From: Microbacteriaceae bacterium
GTDB lineage: Bacteria; Actinomycetota; Actinomycetes; Actinomycetales; Microbacteriaceae
Length of the DNA stretch: 5,305 nt
Reading direction: 5' to 3'
Assembly: GCA_012511645.1 (NCBI GenBank)
Contig: JAAZFP010000089.1
Location: forward strand, 1 to 5,305
Made by a program: the position numbers and the translations under genes. Position 1 is the stretch's first letter; every line of letters starts with the position of its first letter. Positions 1 to 5,305 of the stretch are shown here, in pieces. Below the pieces are notes generated by a model. The model searched no databases. It was not told where the DNA came from and saw only the letters and a program-made list of their open reading frames with translations.

Positions 1-1
1 G

Positions 2-127
2 CAGAAGTTCGACCCTGACGGCACCTATGTGGCGAGGTACGCGCCTGCGAGCTTGGCGTTACCGCCGATCGTCGACCTGAAGGCCACCCGGGCACGGGCG
101 CTCGATACCCTTAAAGCATGCACCTGA
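2..127 (+). CDS. phr: Deoxyribodipyrimidine photolyase, C-terminal end (5' truncated by window)
   Basis: This is the last 41 codons of a gene that begins left of the window, ending at the TGA at 125-127. The peptide opens with QKFDPDGTYVARYAP and continues with LPPIVDLKATRARALDTLK. This matches the end of the FAD-binding domain in class I CPD photolyases: an 'xKFDPDGxYVRRYxP' strand, then 'PxPIVDxKxxRxRALxxY'. The family repairs UV-induced cyclobutane pyrimidine dimers in DNA, using light absorbed by an FADH- cofactor and an antenna pigment; those binding regions lie outside the window. The stretch between the RYAP and PPIVD blocks is only a few residues, much shorter than in the Escherichia coli enzyme as I recall it. 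The final codons overlap the start of the acyl-CoA synthetase gene by 10 bases, so the two are probably co-transcribed. A cryptochrome-like family member without repair activity cannot be excluded from the tail alone. Confidence 0.82.
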   Translation, partial: QKFDPDGTYVARYAPASLALPPIVDLKATRARALDTLKACT

Positions 128-1836
128 ACGACACCCGCGCCTGGAACCGGTTCTATGCCCCTGACACCCCGATCGATATCGAGCCTGTCACGGGGTCGCT
201 GATTGACCTGCTCGATGAGCGCGTCACGCAGTGGAATGACCGCGACGCGATCGCCTTCTTTGGCGCCACGCTCAGCTACCGCGAGCTCGGCGACCGGGTT
301 GCCCGCGTGGCGAACGGCCTCAAGGGGCTCGGGGTGAAGGAGGGCGACCGGGTCGCCCTCGTCATGCCGAACGCGCCCCAGCACGTCATCGCCTTCTACG
401 CGGTGCTGCGCCTTGGCGCGGTCGTGGTCGAGCACAATCCGCTCTACACTCGCGACGAACTTGAGGTGCAGTTTCGCGATCACGGCGCGCAGGTGGTCAT
501 CGCCTGGAGTAAGGTTGCCCCCACCATTCAGTCACTGCCCAAGGATCTCGGCATTCGCACTGTCATCTCGGTTGATGTGACCCGCGCGATGCCACTCACC
601 ATGCGTCTCGCTCTGAGCCTCCCGATCGCCAAGGCCCGCGAGTCGCGCGCGAAGCTCACCGCGCCCGCCCCCGGCACCGTCGCCTTTGCCCAGCTTGAGC
701 GCACGGCGCCGCTGCCGGTCGCGCATCCTCGCCCCGCAGCCACCGATCTCGCGTGCCTGCAGTACACCTCGGGCACGACCGGCACGCCGAAGGGCGCCAT
801 GATTACGCACGCGAACCTGTGGGCGAACGCCCGTCAGGGCGCCGCGTGGATGCCAGAGTTTACCCGCGGCGAGGGAAGCATCTACGGTCTGCTGCCGATG
901 TTCCACTCCTTCGGCCTGCTGCTCTCGGTCATCTACTCGGTTGAGACGGGCTCGCGCGCGGTGCTCTTTCCGACCTTCGACCCTGAGCTTGTCGCGCAGG
1001 CTGCGAAGCGCTTTCCGCCCACCTTTGTGCCCGCGGTGCCGCCCATGTTTGACCGGCTCGCCCGCGTTGCGCGCGACGGCAAGCTCGATCTGAGCGGCGT
1101 CGTCTATGCGATCTCTGGCGCGATGACGCTGACCCCCGCGATTGTGAAGCGGTGGGAGGAGCTCGCCGGCAGCATGCTGAACGAAGGGTATGGCCTGACC
1201 GAGACGAGCCCCGTGGCGCTCGCGAACCCCTTCACCGATCACCGCAAGATTGGGGCGATCGGCCTGCCGTTCCCCTCCACCGATATTCGGGTGGTTGATC
1301 CCGAGTACCCAGAGCGTCAGGTCGCGCTTGGCGAGACCGGCGAGCTGCTCATTCGTGGGCCGCAGGTGTTTCAGGGGTACTGGAACCGGCCCGAAGAGAC
1401 CGCGGCGACGCTGCTCGAGGGTGGCTGGCTGCGCACCGGGGATCTCGTGGTGCAGGACGAGGAGGGTTTCGTGACGGTGGTCGACCGTAAGAAGGAGCTC
1501 ATCATTACGGGCGGCTTCAACGTCGCGCCGAGCGAGGTCGAAGCGGTGATCACCAGGCTGCCGGGCGTCGCCGAGTGCGCGGTGGTCGGTGTGCCGCGCG
1601 GCGGCGGCGCTGAGGTCGTGACGGCCGCGGTGATCCTCGAGCCGGACGCGAGCTTCGACGAGGGTGCCGCACGCGAGTTCGCTCGTGAGCACCTCGCCGA
1701 GTACAAGCGCCCCTCCACCTACCTCGTGTGGGAGGAACTGCCGAAGTCACTGATAGGCAAGGTGCTGCGTCGCCGCGTGCGCGATGCGCTGATCGCTGAT
1801 CGGCGCGCGGTGAGGGCGCTGCCGGCTGAAGAATAA
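118..1836 (+). CDS. fadD: Long-chain fatty-acid--CoA ligase (AMP-forming acyl-CoA synthetase)
   Basis: This is a complete 572-residue member of the ANL adenylate-forming superfamily. Such enzymes activate a carboxylic acid with ATP to an acyl-adenylate and then transfer the acyl group to CoA, in the cytoplasm or at the inner membrane face. Visible motifs are the phosphate-binding loop YTSGTTGTPKG (residues 216-226), LLPMFHSFG (258-266), GYGLTETSP (357-365), TGD (440-442), the hinge DRKKELIITGGFNVAPSEVE (456-475) and the C-terminal catalytic lysine K548 in PKSLIGKVLRR. All core residues are present, so the gene looks functional. The block at about 152-185 (TRAMPL...KARESRAKLTAPAP) resembles an insertion in actinobacterial FadD proteins annotated as long-chain ligases. 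The ATG at 118 is well fixed: an in-frame TAA lies at 112-114 and the next likely start is far inside the conserved region. There is no clear Shine-Dalgarno, so translation probably depends on ribosomes ending the overlapping photolyase gene. Substrate chain length cannot be told from sequence; medium-chain or other carboxylic acids are possible. Confidence 0.93.
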   Translation: MHLNDTRAWNRFYAPDTPIDIEPVTGSLIDLLDERVTQWNDRDAIAFFGATLSYRELGDRVARVANGLKGLGVKEGDRVALVMPNAPQHVIAFYAVLRLGAVVVEHNPLYTRDELEVQFRDHGAQVVIAWSKVAPTIQSLPKDLGIRTVISVDVTRAMPLTMRLALSLPIAKARESRAKLTAPAPGTVAFAQLERTAPLPVAHPRPAATDLACLQYTSGTTGTPKGAMITHANLWANARQGAAWMPEFTRGEGSIYGLLPMFHSFGLLLSVIYSVETGSRAVLFPTFDPELVAQAAKRFPPTFVPAVPPMFDRLARVARDGKLDLSGVVYAISGAMTLTPAIVKRWEELAGSMLNEGYGLTETSPVALANPFTDHRKIGAIGLPFPSTDIRVVDPEYPERQVALGETGELLIRGPQVFQGYWNRPEETAATLLEGGWLRTGDLVVQDEEGFVTVVDRKKELIITGGFNVAPSEVEAVITRLPGVAECAVVGVPRGGGAEVVTAAVILEPDASFDEGAAREFAREHLAEYKRPSTYLVWEELPKSLIGKVLRRRVRDALIADRRAVRALPAEE

Positions 1837-1841
1837 GGCAG

Positions 1842-2738
1842 TTAGCCCAGCCCCGCGGCGATGCCCACTGCGAGGGTGGGCTGCTCAAACGTGAACCCGG
1901 TGTCGTGCAGTACCTCGGGCACGGCCGCCGTGTCAGACAGCAGCAGGGAGTCTGCGGCGTCGCGACCGAGTGCGAGTCGCAGCGCCCACGCGGGCGCGGG
2001 CAAGAGAAACGGCCGGCGCAGCTGGCGGGAGAGCTCGCGCCCCGTTTCGTTTGCGGTGACGAGCTCTGGCCCGGTCATGTTCACGGGCCCCTCGATGCCG
2101 TGGTCGATGATGTGACGAATGGCCCGCACTTCATCGTCGAGCGTGATCCACGGCCATACCTGAGTGCCTCGGCCGAGCGGGCCGCTGACGCAGAGTTTCG
2201 TGAGCAGTACGAGCGGCTTCAGCACGCCCTGCGGGTGCAGCACGGGCGGGGTGCGCAGAAGGGCGACCCGGGCCGCGCTGCTGGCGCCGAGCGCCTCGCG
2301 CTCCCACTCGACGCAGAGCTGCGCGAGAAACGTGTCGCCTGACGCGCTCGCCTCGGTGAGGGTGACGCCGGGCCGGCTGCCGTAGAAGCTGATGCCCGAG
2401 GCCGACACGAAGTGCGGCGCTTCGGGGCCGAGCTCACGGATTGCGGTCGCGAGGGTGCGCGTCGGGTCAATGCGTGAGCTGCGCAGGGTCTCGCGGTAGC
2501 GGCGCCCCCACGGCAGCTTGCCGATGCTCGCCCCGTTGAGGTTCACGACCGCGTCGGCGCCGGCAAGCACGGCCGGGTCGAGTGCGGCAGTGCCCGGCTG
2601 CCACCGCACTTCGTGCGGCGCGGCGGGTGCCCGGCGCACCAGGTGTGTGACCTCGACGCCGTCGGCGCGAAGCGAGGCGGTCAGGGCGCCCCCGATCAGT
2701 CCGGAGGCTCCCGTGATGACGACCCGCTTCGCGCTCAT
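1842..2738 (-). CDS. TIGR01777-family NAD(P)-dependent epimerase/dehydratase with DUF1731 C-terminus
   Basis: This complete 298-residue protein belongs to the atypical/extended short-chain dehydrogenase group that includes E. coli YfcH. The N-terminal Rossmann fold shows the dinucleotide loop TGASGLIG (residues 9-16), then VNLNGASI (65-72), SASGISFYG (112-120) and WPWITLDDEVRAI (195-207). The last 50 or so residues (about 245-292, PFLLPAPAWALRLALG...TGFTFEQPTL) match the DUF1731 cap. There is no classical YxxxK catalytic pair after SASGISFYG, which is usual in this family, and no substrate has been firmly established for it. The segment LLRTPPVL (161-167) departs from the more usual 'RTGVVL'. 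It is the last gene of the minus-strand string: its ATG lies 9 bases after the transporter stop, with a GGTAGG ribosome-binding sequence across that stop. Genes of this family occur near photolyases in several bacteria, and here the photolyase lies on the opposite strand about 1.7 kb away. An oxidoreductase acting on an isoprenoid is possible but only guilt by association. Confidence 0.88.
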   Translation of the reverse strand: MSAKRVVITGASGLIGGALTASLRADGVEVTHLVRRAPAAPHEVRWQPGTAALDPAVLAGADAVVNLNGASIGKLPWGRRYRETLRSSRIDPTRTLATAIRELGPEAPHFVSASGISFYGSRPGVTLTEASASGDTFLAQLCVEWEREALGASSAARVALLRTPPVLHPQGVLKPLVLLTKLCVSGPLGRGTQVWPWITLDDEVRAIRHIIDHGIEGPVNMTGPELVTANETGRELSRQLRRPFLLPAPAWALRLALGRDAADSLLLSDTAAVPEVLHDTGFTFEQPTLAVGIAAGLG

Positions 2739-2746
2739 GCTCGCAG

Positions 2747-2752
2747 CCTACC
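2747..2752 (-). promoter_or_regulatory. Ribosome-binding site of the epimerase gene, overlapping the transporter stop
   Basis: On the minus strand GGTAGG contains the TAG stop of the transporter (2750-2748) and is followed by 8 bases and the ATG at 2738. It is a moderate Shine-Dalgarno match. Its position suggests that termination of the transporter feeds initiation of the epimerase. Confidence 0.5.
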
Positions 2753-4994
2753 GGTCTGAGGTAACCATAGGGCCAGCTTCAACGGGAGGAGCATGCCGGT
2801 GCGCCTTGCGGCCACCATCCTGCTCCTTCGCGAGCTTCGACGGCCACCACACCTTTGGCCCAATGTCGAAGAACAGCGCCGGCACGAGAAACGCGCGCAC
2901 GAGGAAGGTATCGAGCAGCACACCGAACGCCACGATGAACGCGATCTGCAGCAGGAACAGAATCGGAATGACCGACAGCGCCGCGAACGTTGCCGCGAGC
3001 ACCATGCCCGCCGAGGTGATGACCCCGCCGGTGACCGACAGGCCCCTGATGATGCCCTCGCGGGTGCCGTGTAGCTTCGACTCTTCCCGCACGCGGGTGG
3101 CGAGGAAGATGTTGTAGTCGATGCCGAGCGCGACCAGGAACACGAAGCCGTAGAGCGGCACCGCGGGGTCTGCGCCTGGGAACTGGAAGATGCCGTTGAA
3201 CACGACCGCCGCCACCCCGAGCGCCGTGCCGAACGAGAGCACTGTCGTGAGGATCAGCAGCATCGGCGCGAGCACCGAGCGCAGCAGCACCATCAGAATG
3301 AACAGGATGACGACGAGCACGACCGGAATGATCAGGTTGCGGTCGTGGATCGACGCGTCGTTCGTGTCGATCGCGGTCGCGGTGACACCGCCGACGAGCG
3401 CGCCCGTGCCGTCGTGTGCGAAGGTCTCGCGCAGCTCGCGCACGGTCTCTTGCGCCGCGTCAGAGTCGGCCGCGTCGGCGAGCGTGCCCTGCAGCAGTAC
3501 CTGGCCGTCGACCACCGTGGGCTCTGGCTCGGGGGTGCCGGGAGGGCCGAACACGACGATGCCGTCTTCGGTGATGGGTGCGCTGCCTGACGGTGAGTCG
3601 GCGCTGGTGAAGCTGACGCTGTCGATACCGGGGTTCGCGAGCAGCTCATCCACGACGGTCTGCATGTCAGCCTCATTGACGACGATGTTGACGGGGCTGC
3701 CCGATCCGCCCGGGAAGTGCTCACCGAGCGCGACCTGACCGTCGCGCGCCTCGGAGGAGCCGATGACGAGGTCAGACTGCGCGACCCCCTGCGCCTGCAG
3801 CTGCGGCACGGCGAGCGCTCCGGCCAGCAGCACGAGCGTGGTGGCGACCCACACGATGCGGGGTGCCTTGCGAATGAGGCGACCGACGGCGGGCCATAGC
3901 CCCTTCGAGGGCACGCCGCCCTCGGCGGCAACCACCTCGGGCTCGTACTTGGGGCGCTTTGGCCAGAAGGCTGCGCGGCCCATCGCATAGAGAATCGCGG
4001 GTAGCAGGGTGAGCGCGGACAGCATCGCGAAGACGATGCCGATTGAGGCGACGGGGCCGAGCGTGCTGTTCGACTTCAGGTCGCTCAGCAAGAGACACAT
4101 GAGACCCGCGATGACGGTGCCGCCGGAGGCGAGAATCGGCTCGAACGATCCGCGGATCGCTCGCATGCTCGCCACCCACTTGTCTTGCTGCACCCGCAGC
4201 TCTTCGCGGTAGCGTGCGACGTAGAGCAGCGAGTAGTCGGTGGCGGCGCCAATCACGAGAATAAACAGGATGCCCTGGGTTTGGCCGCTGAGCAGCAGGA
4301 TGCCCGCCTTTGCGAGCCACCACACGGTGAGCAGCGCGACGGTGAGGGCAAAGAGGCTCGTGGAGAGCACCGCGATCGGCAGCAGGAACGAGCGGTAGAC
4401 GATGATCAGAATGATGAACACCGCGCCGAGTGCCACGAGCAGCAGCAGCCCGTCGATGCCGGCAAAGCCCTGCACGAGGTCGGCCGTGAACCCGGCGGGG
4501 CCGGTGACGAACGCCGTGACGCCATCTGGGGCTGCCTCGTTCAGGTGAACCGAGATCGCCACGACCGCGTCGGCGATGTCACCGTCGCTGTCGATGGGCA
4601 CGAACGCTTCGAGCGCGAGCCCATACTCGGAGGCGATGAGCGGCGAAATCTCGTCGCCCACTCCCTCAATGGAGGGAAGGTCATCGCCGGCCGTCTGCAG
4701 GGTGTCGACCTGGCTGTCGGTAAGTTCTTCTTCGCCAACAAACACGACGACCGCAGGGATCGCGTGAGAGTCGTTGAACTCGCCGAACAGCTCTTGCACC
4801 TTGGTGGCGTCAGCCGAGGAGGGCAGGTACGAAGTCTGGTCGTTCGAGGCAACCTCACCGACCTTGCCGAAATAGGGGCCGCCGATGCCGGCGCCGGCGA
4901 GCCAGATCAAAATGAGCGCCGCGGGCAGCAGCACGCGCAGCCACTTGGGCACGCGGCTTTTCGCCGGAGTGGTTGTTTCGGGGGTGTGTGTCAT
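2748..4994 (-). CDS. MMPL/RND-family membrane transporter
   Basis: A complete 748-residue integral membrane protein of the MMPL group in the RND superfamily, which moves lipids or other hydrophobic molecules across or out of the membrane using proton motive force. I count 12 hydrophobic segments in the duplicated 1+5, 1+5 plan: about 21-39, 182-200, 205-227, 236-258, 287-305, 315-338, then 379-397, 555-572, 576-600, 614-632, 655-677 and 681-707. Two extracytoplasmic domains lie at about 40-180 and 398-553. Asp-Tyr pairs D253-Y254 (GAATDYSLL, segment 4) and D626-Y627 (LGIDYNIFL, segment 10) match the proton-relay residues known from mycobacterial MmpL3. The length is shorter than most mycobacterial MmpLs and closer to corynebacterial CmpL and Streptomyces ActII-3-like proteins. 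The ATG at 4994 was chosen because it overlaps the prenyltransferase stop as ATGA, has GGAG 9 bases upstream, and gives a short cytoplasmic N-terminus before segment 1. The frame stays open to 5213, but that extension is Arg/His-rich and antiparallel-free of any family similarity, lying over the prenyltransferase. Context suggests an isoprenoid or carotenoid-related cargo; drug or lipid export is the alternative. Confidence 0.93.
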   Translation of the reverse strand: MTHTPETTTPAKSRVPKWLRVLLPAALILIWLAGAGIGGPYFGKVGEVASNDQTSYLPSSADATKVQELFGEFNDSHAIPAVVVFVGEEELTDSQVDTLQTAGDDLPSIEGVGDEISPLIASEYGLALEAFVPIDSDGDIADAVVAISVHLNEAAPDGVTAFVTGPAGFTADLVQGFAGIDGLLLLVALGAVFIILIIVYRSFLLPIAVLSTSLFALTVALLTVWWLAKAGILLLSGQTQGILFILVIGAATDYSLLYVARYREELRVQQDKWVASMRAIRGSFEPILASGGTVIAGLMCLLLSDLKSNSTLGPVASIGIVFAMLSALTLLPAILYAMGRAAFWPKRPKYEPEVVAAEGGVPSKGLWPAVGRLIRKAPRIVWVATTLVLLAGALAVPQLQAQGVAQSDLVIGSSEARDGQVALGEHFPGGSGSPVNIVVNEADMQTVVDELLANPGIDSVSFTSADSPSGSAPITEDGIVVFGPPGTPEPEPTVVDGQVLLQGTLADAADSDAAQETVRELRETFAHDGTGALVGGVTATAIDTNDASIHDRNLIIPVVLVVILFILMVLLRSVLAPMLLILTTVLSFGTALGVAAVVFNGIFQFPGADPAVPLYGFVFLVALGIDYNIFLATRVREESKLHGTREGIIRGLSVTGGVITSAGMVLAATFAALSVIPILFLLQIAFIVAFGVLLDTFLVRAFLVPALFFDIGPKVWWPSKLAKEQDGGRKAHRHAPPVEAGPMVTSDR

Positions 4995-5305
4995 GAGGTG
5001 AAACTCCAGAACAGAATCATGATGAGGGTGACAAGAAAACCTGAAAAGTAATTGAGCCAGATGAATCGGCGCCAGGATCGATTCGTCTCGGCCGCCCGCT
5101 CGTCGCTGACGAACCACCAGGGTGCGCAGTTGATGAGGTAGGGCACGAGCACAATCGCTGCGAGGGGCCCGGGCCAGGGGGTGGCGAGCATGAGGGCGCC
5201 GGCCGCGATCCACAGCACCATTGACAACCGCACCGTGCGCTTCGCGCCGATGACCGTCGCGATTGACCCGATGCCGGCATCACGGTCGGGCACAATGTCC
5301 TGCAC
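4991..5305 (-). CDS. UbiA-family prenyltransferase, C-terminal part (5' truncated); probable lycopene elongase
   Basis: These are the last 104 residues of a gene that begins beyond the right edge. The fragment opens with VQDIVPDRDAGIGSIATVIGA. This fits the second aspartate-rich motif of UbiA enzymes (DxxxD, here D3 and D7), which binds the prenyl diphosphate through Mg2+. Three hydrophobic helices follow at about 26-43, 47-66 and 82-101, ending in FWSFTS. The 'QDxxPDRxAGIxSIATVxGAxxTVR' pattern and the NRxWRRFxWLN stretch before the last helix resemble, from memory, actinobacterial lycopene elongase/hydratase (CrtEb or LbtBC type). Those enzymes add C5 units to lycopene to make C50 carotenoids such as decaprenoxanthin. 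Another UbiA enzyme, for example a menaquinone or heme O prenyltransferase, is less likely but possible, since the first Asp motif is outside the window. The first codon, GTG at 5305, is an internal Val here and not a start. The stop overlaps the transporter start, so the two genes are almost certainly one operon. Confidence 0.82.
   Translation of the reverse strand: MQDIVPDRDAGIGSIATVIGAKRTVRLSMVLWIAAGALMLATPWPGPLAAIVLVPYLINCAPWWFVSDERAAETNRSWRRFIWLNYFSGFLVTLIMILFWSFTS
5004..5007 (-). promoter_or_regulatory. Ribosome-binding site of the MMPL transporter
   Basis: On the minus strand GGAG is followed by a 9-base spacer (TTTCACCTC) and the ATG at 4994. It lies inside the last codons of the prenyltransferase gene, and together with the ATGA overlap it decides the transporter start. 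It supports re-initiation by ribosomes finishing the upstream gene. Confidence 0.7.

Noticed and set aside
532..1692. 386-codon minus-strand open frame opposite fadD.
   Set aside because: Its translation is rich in Arg, His and Gly without any domain, and the plus-strand frame has all ANL motifs. It is a high-GC antisense shadow.
2518..3117. 199-codon plus-strand open frame spanning the epimerase/transporter junction.
   Set aside because: Low-complexity Ser/Thr/Ala/Arg translation with no motif, crossing two well-supported minus-strand genes.
4185..5051. 288-codon plus-strand open frame opposite the transporter.
   Set aside because: Composition rich in Arg, Glu, Gln and Asp mirrors the complementary strand of hydrophobic membrane codons, and there is no recognisable domain or promoter.
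4995..5213. 73-residue N-terminal extension of the MMPL reading frame, starting at 5213.
   Set aside because: It is Arg/His-rich, unlike any transporter N-terminus, and lies over the prenyltransferase coding sequence in another frame. The ATG at 4994 has a Shine-Dalgarno and an ATGA overlap.
5221..5249. TTGACA at 5221-5226 as a plus-strand -35 box.
   Set aside because: No -10-like sequence occurs at a suitable distance (bases near 5244 are GC-rich) and it lies within the prenyltransferase coding region.
5303..5305. GTG at the right edge as the start of a 104-residue protein.
   Set aside because: It would begin inside the conserved Asp-rich motif and lack most UbiA helices. The frame is open to the window edge, so this is an internal Val codon.
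1..5305. Search for CRISPR arrays, insertion sequences, tRNA genes, attachment sites and tandem repeats.
   Set aside because: None was visible by eye. Short GC-rich repeats such as runs of CAGCAG reflect Leu/Ala codon use in the membrane protein genes.

Overview
The window is chromosomal DNA from a high-GC actinobacterium. G or C at most third codon positions, gene overlaps of a few bases, and an acyl-CoA ligase and epimerase with actinobacterial sequence style suggest a Microbacteriaceae-type organism (Leucobacter or a relative). The genus is a guess. No RNA gene, insertion sequence, CRISPR array or phage gene is visible, and the five genes fill almost every base.

Layout: two gene strings converge. 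On the plus strand, positions 2-127 hold the last 41 codons of a deoxyribodipyrimidine photolyase, followed with a 10-base overlap by a complete acyl-CoA synthetase gene (118-1836). On the minus strand, read from the right edge, there is the 3' part of a UbiA-family membrane prenyltransferase (5305-4991). A complete MMPL/RND-type transporter follows (4994-2748), joined by an ATGA stop/start overlap, and then a complete TIGR01777-type NAD(P)-dependent epimerase (2738-1842), 9 bases after the transporter stop. The stop codons of the two strings are 5 bases apart (1837-1841), with no convincing intrinsic terminator.

How the genes may work together: the prenyltransferase fragment resembles lycopene elongase/C50-carotenoid enzymes (CrtEb type). 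An MMPL gene also lies in the decaprenoxanthin operon of Corynebacterium glutamicum, so the minus strand is best read as the tail of a carotenoid operon with a linked lipid/isoprenoid transporter. Photolyase and carotenoid genes are often neighbours in light-responsive loci, so the whole window may be a photoprotection neighbourhood. The link is inferred from neighbouring genes. No promoter or light-regulator gene is inside the window. The most useful annotation corrections are the 748-residue start of the transporter (not the longer open frame reaching 5213), the photolyase tail at the left edge, and the fact that the apparent start of the prenyltransferase at 5305 is an internal Val codon.
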